A DNA stretch of 48,138 nucleotides from Gammaproteobacteria bacterium (GCA_030428905.1 JAUIED010000016.1:1-48138), one strand, 5' to 3'; shown: positions 1 through 8,675, numbered from the stretch's first letter. A program made the numbers and translations. The notes: generated by a model not told the origin, from the sequence alone.

Positions 1-387
1 CGTCCAGAAGTCGTAGATGATGCCGATGCCGAAGAGGCCCAACGTACAGAGGTAGATCAGCCCCGTGACGATCTTTCCCTGGTAGAAGCGGTGAAAGCCC
101 AGCAAACCGAGGAATACCAGAAACACCCAGGCCACGGTGTAGCTTTTCTCACCAACCTGGTAGCGGCGCTCGGCAGTAGCTTCGAGCCGCGGCATGAGCA
201 CCAGATCGACAATCCAGCCGACGAACAGTAACCCGAGGGTGAAGAAGTAGATGGTGCCGCTGACCGGCTTGCCGAAGTAGAAGCGATGCGCGCCAAGGAA
301 GCCGAAGATCCACAGCAGATACCCCACACCCAGGCTGTGTGTGTCGTTGGCTTCTCTCACAGAACGATCCTCATACGCGTTAGTCAT
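1..387 (-). CDS. TM2 domain membrane protein (C-terminus cut by window edge)
   Basis: The visible 129 residues contain two copies of a TM2-like unit. Each unit is a hydrophobic helix, a short loop with a G-x-HRFY motif (GAHRFYFGK near residue 33, GFHRFYQGK near residue 97), then a second helix ending in W/Y-x-x-D (GWIVDLVL, GIIYDFW). TM2 proteins are small inner-membrane proteins of unknown function. The start is the ATG at 387 (MTNAYEDRS), with a short polar N-terminus before the first helix; no clear Shine-Dalgarno precedes it. It lies 72 bp downstream of a possible small ORF on the same strand and may be co-transcribed with it. The reading frame is still open at base 1, so the gene is partial only because of the window edge. 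Confidence 0.85.
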   Translation of the reverse strand, partial: MTNAYEDRSVREANDTHSLGVGYLLWIFGFLGAHRFYFGKPVSGTIYFFTLGLLFVGWIVDLVLMPRLEATAERRYQVGEKSYTVAWVFLVFLGLLGFHRFYQGKIVTGLIYLCTLGLFGIGIIYDFWT

Positions 388-459
388 GAAGTCGTCAGTG
401 TGCCCGAAAAAGTTTGCCGGTGACGCGCTCCGGGAGACCGCCACCGACACAGACTGGTG

Positions 460-636
460 TCAGGACGCGCGGTAGCGCCTGTCGTCCTCGTCTCCCGGCC
501 AGGGAAATGGGCCGGGTTGCCAGACCGGTCTCCATTGCGGCGACGTATGCCGCGTTTCGGTAATGATGCTTCTCGGCGGCGGCGGGTTGTCGCCACCGGC
601 CACATGCCAGTGCTCATGGGACTGCAGCTTTCGCAT
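460..636 (-). CDS. possible 58-residue Pro/Trp-rich protein
   Basis: I do not recognise this ORF. It begins at an ATG with a good Shine-Dalgarno (GAGGAG, about 5 nt upstream) and encodes 58 residues, MRKLQSHEHW to DDRRYRAS. The middle is rich in proline and tryptophan (PPPP near residue 19, then alternating P/W/G to about residue 48), without a signal peptide or membrane helix. It lies upstream of the TM2 gene and divergent from the epoxide-hydrolase-like gene. The ribosome-binding site and full use of the gap argue for translation; short length, odd composition and lack of a known family argue for caution. Confidence 0.4.
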   Translation of the reverse strand: MRKLQSHEHWHVAGGDNPPPPRSIITETRHTSPQWRPVWQPGPFPWPGDEDDRRYRAS

Positions 637-726
637 GTCTGCTCCTCATTGGTTAGGGGGCATTCAGCTTAGCGAGACGCCGCCGGCGCGCTGTGCGCCG
701 AACACCTGAAGTGGCGTACGTAGCGT

Positions 727-1695
727 ATGATGCGCATCGACAGAAGCAGCTGGAGCGCAAACGTGGCATTTCCTGAAGGCAAGATGATTGCCACCAACGG
801 CATCGAGCTCGAGGTATTCGAAGCAGGCGCAGGCAAACCGCTAGTTCTCTGCCACGGTTGGCCGGAACACGCGTTCTCGTGGCGCCATCAGGTCACGCCG
901 CTGGCCGACGCCGGCTATCACGTGATCGTGCCGAACCAGCGCGGCTACGGGATGAGCACCGCCCCCGGGGCGGTGGAGGAATACGACATCACCCGACTGA
1001 CCGGCGACCTGGCCGGCCTGCTCGACCAATACGGCTATGACGATGCCGTATTCATCGGTCACGATTGGGGTGCCATCGTGGTGTGGGCCATGGCCGTTCT
1101 GCACCCGGAGCGTGTCGCGGGCGTCATAAACTTGAGCGTGCCCTACCTGGCGCGCGGCGAGCGCGACTGGTTGAGCGTGTGGAGCGAGCTGCTCGGCGAC
1201 GATTTCTACATCGTGCACTTCAACCGCTTCCCGGGTGTGGCTGACGAGGCCTTCGGCGCCAACACACGGCAGCTTCTGAACAACCTGTATCGCACCAATC
1301 AGTGGCAACACCCCGCGCCGGAAATGGCGCCTGGCATGCCGCTGCTGCGCCTTGCGGAGCGCACCGAGCCGGTCGGCGACCCCATCATGTCCGAGGAGGA
1401 GCTCGAGGTCTTCGTGTCAGGCTTCGAACGCAATTCGTTCACGCCCGGCATCAACTGGTACCGCAACTTCGCCCGCAACTGGCACACCCTGGGCGCGGTG
1501 GCCGAGAAGGTGCGGCAACCGGCACTCATGATCTACGGCCAGTACGACATCGTGCCGCCCGCGGCCAACCTCGGCGAGATCGTCGACGATCTGGAAACGT
1601 TGACCCTGCCCTGCGGGCACTGGATTCAGCAGGAGTTGCCAGACGACACCAACCGCGCCCTGCTCGACTGGTTGTCGCGACGCTATCCGGCCTGA
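727..1695 (+). CDS. alpha/beta hydrolase, epoxide hydrolase-like
   Basis: This 322-residue alpha/beta-hydrolase fits the soluble epoxide hydrolase family, which opens epoxides to diols through an Asp ester intermediate. Visible elements are the oxyanion motif HGWPE (residues 43-47), QRGYG (71-75), the nucleophile elbow GHDWGA with Asp113, a probable acid Asp274 (GQYDIVPP), the catalytic His298 (CGHW), and a lid tyrosine candidate Tyr245 (NWYRNF). Asp rather than Ser at the elbow rules out an esterase; a haloalkane dehalogenase is less likely given HGWPE and the lid tyrosine. The start is uncertain: ATGs at 727/730 or 784 are possible and only the first ~19 residues depend on it. It ends 13 bp inside the convergent thioesterase gene. 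Confidence 0.85.
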   Translation: MMRIDRSSWSANVAFPEGKMIATNGIELEVFEAGAGKPLVLCHGWPEHAFSWRHQVTPLADAGYHVIVPNQRGYGMSTAPGAVEEYDITRLTGDLAGLLDQYGYDDAVFIGHDWGAIVVWAMAVLHPERVAGVINLSVPYLARGERDWLSVWSELLGDDFYIVHFNRFPGVADEAFGANTRQLLNNLYRTNQWQHPAPEMAPGMPLLRLAERTEPVGDPIMSEEELEVFVSGFERNSFTPGINWYRNFARNWHTLGAVAEKVRQPALMIYGQYDIVPPAANLGEIVDDLETLTLPCGHWIQQELPDDTNRALLDWLSRRYPA

Positions 1696-2144
1696 GTGGA
1701 GCCAGCGCGTTGGTCGGCTGCTGCCATGAAGTGGCCGGTGGCCTCGGCAAAGACGAACCCGTCCGCAGCCCGCACTACCTGACCGGCCATAACCGCCAGG
1801 CGGCCTTTCTGCCGGGTGCACCACCCCTCCAGACGTAACGGTGTGCCGATGGGCAGCTCCGCCCGGTAGCGGATGTCTGCTTTTGCCGTGAAGCAACGCG
1901 TGCCCTGCAGATACCACCAGTTGGCCATCACGTCGTCCAAGAGGCTGAAGACGATGCCGCCGTGGGTGACGCCGGGGTATCCCATGTGTTCATCGCGGGG
2001 CGTGAACTCGGCGATACACCGATCGTTCTCCAGCCGGAACTGCACGCCGAGGCTGATCGGGTTACCTGGCCCGCACACGAAGCAGCGGTTACTTTCTTTC
2101 GCTAGCGCGCGCGATGCGGCGGCGTGGCTCTCGTCGTCAGAGAT
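1683..2144 (-). CDS. PaaI-family hotdog thioesterase
   Basis: The product resembles PaaI/YdiI-type acyl-CoA thioesterases. It has an N-terminal cysteine segment (RCFVCGPGNPISLGVQF) common in this subgroup, the signature GVTHGGIVFSLLDDVMANW with the HGG turn and a catalytic-type acidic residue, and beta strands of a single hotdog fold. The open frame extends upstream, but the upstream part is antisense to the Nudix gene. The homologous region begins about at ISDDESHAAASRAL. There is no ATG, GTG or TTG there; the best-placed codon is an ATC at 2144 preceded by GGAGAG, giving 153 residues, normal for the family. The start is therefore an inference. The 3' end overlaps the epoxide-hydrolase-like gene by 13 bp. 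Confidence 0.75.
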   Translation of the reverse strand: MSDDESHAAASRALAKESNRCFVCGPGNPISLGVQFRLENDRCIAEFTPRDEHMGYPGVTHGGIVFSLLDDVMANWWYLQGTRCFTAKADIRYRAELPIGTPLRLEGWCTRQKGRLAVMAGQVVRAADGFVFAEATGHFMAAADQRAGSTQAG

Positions 2145-2205
2145 GGCGGCTCTCCCAGGTGTTGTTTGCAGGTATGATGACAGCTTTGCTACGCAAACTG
2201 TCGCC

Positions 2206-2844
2206 TTGTTCGAACTGGATCTGATCCGCCAACGTCTGGCCGCGTACCGGCCGAGCACCAGCCGTCCGGGCCCCAACACCCGGGAAGCGGCGGTGGCGAT
2301 CGTGCTGCGTGACCGCCCCACCGGCCCGGAGATGCTGTTCATCCAGAGGGCGGAGAAGGAAGGCGACCCCTGGTCAGGGCACATGGCGTTCCCCGGCGGT
2401 CACCGCGATCAGATAGATCACGACTACGTACACGCGGCGATGCGCGAAACCGAAGAGGAGATCGACCTCAAACTCGACCACAGCCACCACCTCGGTGCGC
2501 TGGATCACCAGACCGCACAGCCGCGGGGCCGCGTGCTGGACATGATCATCGCCCCACACGTTTTCGAGATCGAGGGCGACCCGGCATTCAACCCCAACTA
2601 CGAGGTCGCTGAAGTGGTGTGGGCGCCGCTGGCAGACCTGGCGGGCAACGAACTGCATCACACCGAAACCATGCTCCTGCAGGGCCAGCCGACGGTGTTC
2701 AACGGCTATCGCCTCAGCGGCGGCCACTTCGTGTGGGGGTTGACCTATCGGGTGTTGAAAACGTTCTTCTGGACGCTGGATGCCAACTGGCAACCGCCCC
2801 GGGAGTTGCCGCCTACGCCGTCAGGCCGTGATAGCTCGCGATAG
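2206..2844 (+). CDS. Nudix hydrolase, NudL/CoA pyrophosphatase-like
   Basis: The Nudix box runs from about residue 65 to 88 (GG-HRDQ ... RETEEEIDL), preceded by HMAFPGG, the arrangement of NudL-type CoA diphosphatases. The core REx2EE metal-binding segment is intact. Two consensus positions differ: the first Glu is Asp70, and the Gly after REx2EE is Asp. Substrate is not certain; CoA or another nucleotide diphosphate is plausible. I chose the TTG at 2206 (LFELDLIRQRL), giving 212 residues, close to family length. The alternative ATG at 2143 adds 21 residues but would start on top of the divergent thioesterase start. The 3' end overlaps the Hsp70-like gene by 32 bp, tail to tail. Confidence 0.8.
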   Translation: MFELDLIRQRLAAYRPSTSRPGPNTREAAVAIVLRDRPTGPEMLFIQRAEKEGDPWSGHMAFPGGHRDQIDHDYVHAAMRETEEEIDLKLDHSHHLGALDHQTAQPRGRVLDMIIAPHVFEIEGDPAFNPNYEVAEVVWAPLADLAGNELHHTETMLLQGQPTVFNGYRLSGGHFVWGLTYRVLKTFFWTLDANWQPPRELPPTPSGRDSSR

Positions 2845-4204
2845 CCAGGCCCGTGGCCACGCTCGTGAACGGATCATGTGATACCACACGGCCCGGAAAG
2901 CGCGCATTGAGTATGTCGGTGACCGCCGGGATCAGGCTGGAGCCACCAGTGCGCAGCACCACGTCCACCTGATCTGCAGACAGGCCTGCCTTGCGCAAGG
3001 TGTCATCCACCGCTTCGGCTGCCTGTTGCAGGAGATCGGCGATCAGCACCTCAAAGTCGGCCCGGGCCAGAGTCACCTCGATATCGAGCTCCGGTATGTC
3101 CAGCACTGCTTCCTGCTGATCGGAGAGCTCCGCTTTGAAATCCTTGATCTTCTGAAACAGCTGGTAGCTCGCGTTTCGCTTGATGAGATCACGCAACCGC
3201 TCGAATTTGCGCGCACCGGCATCATTCTGGCTGATACGGTCCATCACCGGTGCGGTGTACTTGTTCTGGTTGAGCGTGTAGGTCACCGCCCAGTTCACCA
3301 GCAGCTCCTCGTAGTCCTCGAAGGGAAAACGGGTTTCGATCTCTCGGTCCATACCCCGCCGGCGCCAGAGTTCACCTTTGCCCAGCAGCGGGAAGAGCAG
3401 CTCGCGAAAGAGGCGCTGGTCGATGTGATCACCACCGAGGCCGATGCCATGTGTGGTCACTACATCAAATTGACGGCCGTCGCGCTTCAACACGCACAGA
3501 TCCAGCGTGCCCCCACCGAAATCGAACGTGAGCAGATACTCGCCTTCGGACGGCGCCGCATGCAGATAGCTCACCGCGGCAGCGATGGGTTCCGGATAGA
3601 AGTGCTGTTCTTTGATCCCCGCATACTTGTAGGCCTCCGACAGCCTGGACAACGCCAGCTTGTTACGGAACTCATCGCGGCCTTCGAAGTTGACCGGATG
3701 GCCAAGATGCGCCGATGCAACCGCACCCACTTGCTGCTCCACGGTCTTGCGCATGCGCAGCAGCAGCGGCGTGATGAGGGCAACCAGGCGAAACGGGTGA
3801 TCAAACACCATGAGGCGGCGCACCCGCTCGTCCCCAAGGAGACGTTTGGTGCCGCGAAACAGCCGGCCTTTGAGACCGCTGTCCGTGAGCGGCAAACCGT
3901 AGATTTTGGTGGTGGAGGTATCCACAGCGGCCGGCTCATCGCCGCCGTCGTTCTCCACAAACTGGCTCGTCTCCGCGATGACCTCGGGGATCATCTCCAC
4001 CGTTCGGCCGGTGTTATCTTCGATGTATCTCTCAATCGCCCGATGGCCGGTGTCGGTCTGTAGAGCCGAGTCGATATAGGTGGCCGACGGCATGATGGCG
4101 TCGTCCGCTTCGAGCTGAACGAGCAGCACACGCTCTCCGTCGAACACCGCCGCGGCAGAGTTCGTGGTGCCAAAGTCGATGCCGATACCGAGCTTACCCG
4201 CCAT
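2813..4204 (-). CDS. Hsp70-family ATPase lacking the substrate-binding domain (YegD-like)
   Basis: The 463-residue protein contains the actin/Hsp70 nucleotide-binding fold and little else. Phosphate-1 is GIDFGTTNS (residues 8-16), the connect region contains YPEPIAAA, phosphate-2 is FDFGGGTLDL, and the adenosine motif is RTGGSSLIPAV near the C-terminus. The length and missing C-terminal beta-sandwich match YegD-type Hsp70 homologues, whose role is poorly known. The ATG at 4204 overlaps the stop of the upstream gene as TGATG, so translation is probably coupled. A TTG one codon earlier is less likely. It is last in an apparent operon with leuS and a flavin-binding protein. The 3' end overlaps the Nudix gene by 32 bp. 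Confidence 0.88.
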   Translation of the reverse strand: MAGKLGIGIDFGTTNSAAAVFDGERVLLVQLEADDAIMPSATYIDSALQTDTGHRAIERYIEDNTGRTVEMIPEVIAETSQFVENDGGDEPAAVDTSTTKIYGLPLTDSGLKGRLFRGTKRLLGDERVRRLMVFDHPFRLVALITPLLLRMRKTVEQQVGAVASAHLGHPVNFEGRDEFRNKLALSRLSEAYKYAGIKEQHFYPEPIAAAVSYLHAAPSEGEYLLTFDFGGGTLDLCVLKRDGRQFDVVTTHGIGLGGDHIDQRLFRELLFPLLGKGELWRRRGMDREIETRFPFEDYEELLVNWAVTYTLNQNKYTAPVMDRISQNDAGARKFERLRDLIKRNASYQLFQKIKDFKAELSDQQEAVLDIPELDIEVTLARADFEVLIADLLQQAAEAVDDTLRKAGLSADQVDVVLRTGGSSLIPAVTDILNARFPGRVVSHDPFTSVATGLAIASYHGLTA

Positions 4205-4857
4205 CAACGCGCGTCCGGATAGCGAAACGCCGCCAGGTAATCCGGCAGCACGACACCTTCTTTAAGGTCTGCAGCCGGTTGCGGCTCTCCCACCTCGCGG
4301 GATAGGGGCAACACGCCGGCCCACACATCCGCCTGCAGATCGGCCTCGTCATCTATCGGGCCGCCGGTGCGGACTTTCGCCACACACTCATCGATGGCCA
4401 GGGCCACCGCGGTGGTAGCTTCCAGCTCCTGCGGGGTTGGCTGACGTACCTGCGCGAGATGCCCCGGTACCAGCGCCTCGACAAACGCGTCCAGAACCTG
4501 CCGGTGCGCCTCGCCGTGCACGACTTGGCCACGCCCGTAGAGGGTGACGGATCGGTAGTTCATGGAGCAGTGAAAGCCGCTGCGCGCCACGACAACGCCA
4601 TCCACCAGCATGACCGACATCGTCACCAGGCCGCCGGCCTCCATGTGACGCAACAACGCGCTCTGCCGGTTGCCATGCAGATACACATGGTCTCCCTGGC
4701 GGATGTACAGCGTGGGCACGATACGGGGTTCACCATCTGCCACGTAGGCAACGTGGCAGACCATCTCACGGTCGAGGATGTTGCGGATGGTTTCCGCCTC
4801 GTATACCGCACGCCTAGCGTTCCTGCGCACTCTGGTGCGATCGCTCGGCGCGCTCAT
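4204..4857 (-). CDS. pyridoxamine 5'-phosphate oxidase-like flavin-binding protein
   Basis: This 217-residue protein looks like the NimA/Pyridox_ox_2 group of split-barrel flavin-binding proteins. The N-terminal part contains the typical strand run ILDREMVCHVAYVADGEPRIVPTLYIRQ, then VYLHGNRQSALLRHM and a longer helical C-terminus. Such proteins bind FMN or a related cofactor and often reduce small molecules; the actual substrate cannot be read from sequence. The ATG at 4857 overlaps the leuS stop as TGATG, and its own stop overlaps the Hsp70-like start in the same way, so the three genes form a coupled series. Confidence 0.82.
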   Translation of the reverse strand: MSAPSDRTRVRRNARRAVYEAETIRNILDREMVCHVAYVADGEPRIVPTLYIRQGDHVYLHGNRQSALLRHMEAGGLVTMSVMLVDGVVVARSGFHCSMNYRSVTLYGRGQVVHGEAHRQVLDAFVEALVPGHLAQVRQPTPQELEATTAVALAIDECVAKVRTGGPIDDEADLQADVWAGVLPLSREVGEPQPAADLKEGVVLPDYLAAFRYPDAR

Positions 4858-7370
4858 CAACCGGCAACAACGAAGTTGATGAGCTTGCCGGGCACGAAGA
4901 TCTCTTTCTTCAGCGTCTTGCCTTCCATGAACCGTTGCACGTTCGGCTCCGCTCGCGCAGCGGCCAGCGCATCGTCTTTGCCGGTATCGGCGGGCACCTC
5001 AATGGTCGCCCGCAGCTTACCGTTGACCTGCACGGCGAGCGTCACGGTGTCGGCCGCGAGCTTGGCCTCGTCATACGCAGGAAACGACGCCAGAGCGAGG
5101 GACTGCTGGTGCCCGAGCCCGGCCCAGAGCTCCTCCGCGAGGTGCGGTGCAAAGGGCGCGAGGATACGGACGAACGCATCGAGCCACGCGCGCGGTAGTG
5201 CGCTCGCCTTGGTCGCCTCGTTGACGAAGACCATCATCTCGGAGATGGCAGTGTTGAATTTCAGGCTATCCACCGCCTCTGCCACCTTCTTGATGGCGCT
5301 GTGCAATGCCCGTTCGAGCTCCGGTGCATCAACCGTAGCATCCGTGAGGCGCCCTTCTTCATCCTCCGCCAACCGCCAGACCCGGTCGAGAAAACGGCGA
5401 CAGCCGGCAACCCCGGTGGTCTCCCAGTCGCCGCCATCTTCCAGCGGGCTCATGAAGAGTTCATACAGCCGCAGCGAGTCGGCGCCGTAGGCCTCGCACA
5501 TATCTACCGGGTTGACGACATTGCCCTTGGATTTGGACATCTTCTCGCGCCGCGTGAATACCGGCGTGCCGTCATTCGCAAACCAGGCACCGTCACGTTC
5601 CTCCACCTCGTCGCGGGTGTAGTACTTGCCGCGCTCGTCGCGGTAGGAGGTGCCGTGGATCATGCCCTGGTTGAACAGGCGCTGGAACGGCTCGCGTGTG
5701 GAGACCAGCCCCAGATCATGCAGTACATGGTGCCAGAAGCGGGAGTACAACAGATGCAAAGTGGCATGCTCGGCGCCGCCCACATAGAGATCCACCGGCA
5801 TCCAGTATTTTTCTTCTTCCGGATCCCAGGCGGCCTGGTCGTTGTGCGGATCGATGAAACGCAGGTAGTACCAGCACGACCCCGCCCACTGCGGCATGGT
5901 GTTGGTTTCGCGCAACGCTGCCTCGCCAGTGGTCGAATCCGTGGTCTGCAGCCACTCCTGCGCCCGCGCCAGCGGCGGTTGCCCGTCTTCCGTGGGACGG
6001 TACTCGTCGAGATCCGGCAACGTTACCGGCAAGGCGCTTTCGGGCACCGGGCGCACTTCACCATCAACGTGCACCACCGGCACCGGTTCGCCCCAGTAGC
6101 GCTGTCGCGAAAACAACCAGTCGCGCAATCGATAGGTGATCGTGCCGTCGCCGTGACCCTGCTCAGCCAGCCACTCGATCACACGGCGCTTGGCGTCGGC
6201 GATGTTCAAGCCGTCCAGGAACCCGGAACGCACATGCTCGCCATCGCCCGTGTAGGCCGCCTGTGAAACATCACCGCCAAGCACCACCTCCACCACCGGC
6301 AGGTCGAAAGCGCGCGCAAAGGCGTAGTCGCGCTCATCGTGCGCCGGACAGGCAAACACAGCACCCGTGCCGTAAGAGGCGAGCACATAGTCTGCGATCC
6401 AGATGGGTACACGCTCGCCATTCACCGGGTTGATGGCGAATGCACCGGTCGAAACGCCGGTCTTCGGCGCGTCCGCAGCATCGCTGGTACGGTCGCGATC
6501 GCTGCGCATGGCCGCCGCATGACGGTAGGCAGCCACGGCGTCGGCCTGCGCCGGCGTGGTGATGCCGTCCACCAGTGGATGCTCCGGCGCGAGCACCACG
6601 TAGGTACAGCCAAATAGCGTGTCCGGACGGGTGGTGAACACTTCCACTGCCTCGTTGGCGCCATCAACGGCGAAGCGGATGGATGCGCCTTCCGAGCGGC
6701 CGATCCAGTCCTGCTGCATCTTCTTGATGCCTTCCGGCCAGTCCACGTCCGGCAGCGTTGCCAGCAACGACTCCGCGTAGTCGGTGATCTTCAGCATCCA
6801 CTGGCGCATGGAGCGCTTCTCGACCGGGTCACCGGTCTCCACGTAGACGCCGTCTTTGACCTCTTCGTTGGCGAGCACCGTACCCAGCGCCGGGCACCAG
6901 TTCACAGGCACATCGGCTTCGAAGGCGAGGCCTTTTTCAAAGAGCTGCAGAAAGATCCACTGCGTCCACTTGTAGTAGTCCGGGTCGGACGTGGCGAGCT
7001 CACGGCTCCAGTCGTAGGACAGTCCGAGCATCTTCAGCTGCCGCTTGAACGTCTGCACGTTGCGCGCCGTCACCTCCTGCGGCGAGATGTCTTCCCGCAC
7101 CGCCTGGCGCTCGGTGGGCAGGCCGAAGGAATCCCAGCCCATGGCATGCAGCACGTTGTAGCCCATCATGCGCCGCGCGCGCGCCACCACATCGGTAGCG
7201 ACATAGCCTTTTGGATGGCCGACATGCAGCCCCACCCCGCTGGGGTAGGGGAACATGTCGAGCACATAGTATTTGGGGCGTGTGCGATCGGTGGGGGTAG
7301 CAAAGGTCTGGTGTTCGTCCCAGTACGCCTGCCACCGCCGCTCGATCGCCTGATGGTCGTACCGGGCCAC
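4857..7370 (-). CDS. leuS: leucyl-tRNA synthetase
   Basis: LeuRS charges tRNA-Leu in the cytoplasm. The class I signatures are clear: HVGH at residues 49-52 within [12 protein letters not shown], and EKMSKSKGN with Lys610. A large insertion between them is the CP1 editing domain, and the C-terminus ([18 protein letters not shown]) is the usual LeuRS end. The open frame extends upstream to 7499, but family alignment points to the GTG at 7370 ([17 protein letters not shown]), giving 837 residues, near the E. coli length. An AGGTGAGG stretch lies about 9 nt before it. The two downstream genes are coupled to it rather than the lptE and holA genes often found near leuS in gammaproteobacteria. Confidence 0.96.
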   Translation of the reverse strand: MARYDHQAIERRWQAYWDEHQTFATPTDRTRPKYYVLDMFPYPSGVGLHVGHPKGYVATDVVARARRMMGYNVLHAMGWDSFGLPTERQAVREDISPQEVTARNVQTFKRQLKMLGLSYDWSRELATSDPDYYKWTQWIFLQLFEKGLAFEADVPVNWCPALGTVLANEEVKDGVYVETGDPVEKRSMRQWMLKITDYAESLLATLPDVDWPEGIKKMQQDWIGRSEGASIRFAVDGANEAVEVFTTRPDTLFGCTYVVLAPEHPLVDGITTPAQADAVAAYRHAAAMRSDRDRTSDAADAPKTGVSTGAFAINPVNGERVPIWIADYVLASYGTGAVFACPAHDERDYAFARAFDLPVVEVVLGGDVSQAAYTGDGEHVRSGFLDGLNIADAKRRVIEWLAEQGHGDGTITYRLRDWLFSRQRYWGEPVPVVHVDGEVRPVPESALPVTLPDLDEYRPTEDGQPPLARAQEWLQTTDSTTGEAALRETNTMPQWAGSCWYYLRFIDPHNDQAAWDPEEEKYWMPVDLYVGGAEHATLHLLYSRFWHHVLHDLGLVSTREPFQRLFNQGMIHGTSYRDERGKYYTRDEVEERDGAWFANDGTPVFTRREKMSKSKGNVVNPVDMCEAYGADSLRLYELFMSPLEDGGDWETTGVAGCRRFLDRVWRLAEDEEGRLTDATVDAPELERALHSAIKKVAEAVDSLKFNTAISEMMVFVNEATKASALPRAWLDAFVRILAPFAPHLAEELWAGLGHQQSLALASFPAYDEAKLAADTVTLAVQVNGKLRATIEVPADTGKDDALAAARAEPNVQRFMEGKTLKKEIFVPGKLINFVVAG

Positions 7371-7403
7371 GGGCTTTCGCCTCACCTTGGAAAACGGCGT
7401 GGC

Positions 7404-7432
7404 AGTCTGCCCCAGCCGGGGAGTGACGGCAA
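7404..7432 (-). promoter_or_regulatory. possible leuS promoter
   Basis: On the minus strand, TTGCCG (7432-7427) and CAGACT (7409-7404) are separated by 17 bp and lie about 35 bp upstream of the chosen GTG start of leuS. The -10 match is only moderate, so this is a candidate. Confidence 0.3.
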
Positions 7433-7650
7433 CTAGTCGACAGGCACTGGAAAAGCAATCAGTCGAAGTCGTTGCCCAGAAAAATGTGGATTCGCGCAAA
7501 GGCGCTGCTGACCATTAGGCACTCCACAGCCTCACTGGATGATTTACGGATTGCTGGCCAGCCTCCCGATGTAAGGTTGGACAAGTCAAAGGGTGATCGA
7601 TCTGACTACTGGAGAGCGTTCTGGGAACAACGTAGGAATTGTGGGTGAGA
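7433..7650. other. intergenic segment, nothing recognised
   Basis: Between the leuS promoter candidate and the next possible ORF I see no ORF with a ribosome-binding site, no RNA gene and no strong inverted repeat. The segment looks lower in GC than the flanking genes, which would fit horizontally acquired or relic DNA. Confidence 0.4.
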
Positions 7651-7887
7651 ATGCAAGCTGAATACGACCTGTGGGAAGCACGCCAGAGAGCAGCGCAACC
7701 TGGAAGTCGCACGCGGCTCCTCGCTGCCGGTATTGAGGGATATGTGGCAAGGACTAAGAATTCTCAGCCTGCGGATGACCCGTACGTCTCGATATCGGAA
7801 CAAGCCAAATCCCTAACAGGGTGCGGAAAAGTACTTCCTGTACTTTTTCAGCAGCCTGCTAACCACTTCCAGGAGGTATGGCGATGA
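7651..7887 (+). CDS. possible small protein or gene remnant interrupted by a palindromic repeat
   Basis: I do not recognise this 78-residue ORF (MQAEYDLWEARQRAAQ start). Its first ~54 residues are polar and read like normal coding sequence. Its last ~24 are translated from the palindromic repeat at 7813-7862 and the Shine-Dalgarno of the next gene, so the natural C-terminus may have been replaced when the repeat arrived. The stop overlaps the next start as ATGA at 7884-7887, which would suit coupling, but no convincing ribosome-binding site precedes the ATG. A TTG at 7639 in the same frame is an alternative start. It may be a relic. Confidence 0.3.
   Translation: MQAEYDLWEARQRAAQPGSRTRLLAAGIEGYVARTKNSQPADDPYVSISEQAKSLTGCGKVLPVLFQQPANHFQEVWR
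7813..7862 (-). repeat. palindromic intergenic repeat, copy 1 (inverted relative to copy 2)
   Basis: This ~50-bp imperfect palindrome is almost the exact reverse complement of 17504-17554. Its core arms GAAAAGTAC and GTACTTTTTC flank a short TTCCT loop. The outer arms CTAACAGGG and CAGCCTGCTAA pair imperfectly. It lies just before the Shine-Dalgarno of the gene at 7884. Form and position suggest a REP- or MITE-like dispersed element. The left arm has diverged more than the right. Confidence 0.8.
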
Positions 7888-8675
7888 AAATCGCGATCTT
7901 GGATGACTGCGAAACGAGGCTGAAGATCCGGCTCACGCCGATCCATCTGGCGGCATATCTGCTGTCCGGAGTTCTGGGGCTGGTAGGGGGTTGGGTTGTC
8001 CTGAAGCTGCTGGCGGTGACGATCACCATCTCCGTCGACAACGGGCAACTCGACTACCAGCGGGCCTTCCTCGGCAAGTGGATCACCGCTCAGCATTCAG
8101 TGGATGTCGCAGAAATACGCGAAGTCTCGGTCAAAATCCCCGAGGACAGCGGCACCTATGAGATCGTGGTAACCACTCGCGATCGCTCGTTCAACATGTC
8201 GCTGGTGAGCGAAGACAGGGAGGGTAAAGCGCGGATTGCAAAGGAGATTCGCAACGCGTTGGCCGCGCCGGGCGGGAGGTATCGATTTGAAGACGGAAGC
8301 CTGACGCCAGGGTTTGTGCTCGGGATCGTGGTGATCGCAGGTGGCGTGTTCTGTCTCGCGCTGATCCAGACCTCTGGGGTTGAAGTGGATCGCGAAGCAG
8401 GGAAGTTGACGATCAAACGAAGACTTTGCTTCCTGCCGTTCGTCCGCTCATCAACCACCCTTGAGACGGGCGACGTCGAAGAGGTGCAGTTACGCAGCTT
8501 CACCGTGTGGGGCAGAGGAGGGCCGGTCGAGAGTTTCAACGTGGTGGTCACCACGGTGGGCAGCGGCGACGTCCCGGTCGCCTACGGCCCGATGTTTCGC
8601 TGGGAAGACGCCCAAACGCTCAAACGCATCATCGAGAAGGCGAAACGACCGAAGCGAATCAAGCGCAAGAGGTGA
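7884..8675 (+). CDS. membrane protein with two TM-plus-beta-domain units
   Basis: I do not recognise the family. The 263 residues form two similar units: a transmembrane helix (about 21-45 and 143-164), then a beta-rich domain ending in a helix. Both domains have the same plan: I-x-V-D-x-x-x-x-x-L near the start, a V/E-rich strand (VAEIREVSV; DVEEVQLRS), a longer strand (YEIVVTTRD; FNVVVTTVG) and a C-terminal amphipathic helix (ARIAKEIRNAL; AQTLKRIIEKA). This resembles the bacterial PH-like domains of small membrane proteins, but that is a shape-based guess. The second ATG at 7884 is chosen because AGGAGG lies 7 nt before it; the ATG at 7878 is too close. The C-terminus is very basic. Confidence 0.75.
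   Translation: MKIAILDDCETRLKIRLTPIHLAAYLLSGVLGLVGGWVVLKLLAVTITISVDNGQLDYQRAFLGKWITAQHSVDVAEIREVSVKIPEDSGTYEIVVTTRDRSFNMSLVSEDREGKARIAKEIRNALAAPGGRYRFEDGSLTPGFVLGIVVIAGGVFCLALIQTSGVEVDREAGKLTIKRRLCFLPFVRSSTTLETGDVEEVQLRSFTVWGRGGPVESFNVVVTTVGSGDVPVAYGPMFRWEDAQTLKRIIEKAKRPKRIKRKR

Noticed and set aside
7371-7499. N-terminal extension of the leuS frame to 7499
   Set aside because: The 43 extra residues have no resemblance to LeuRS N-termini; the GTG at 7370 fits family length.
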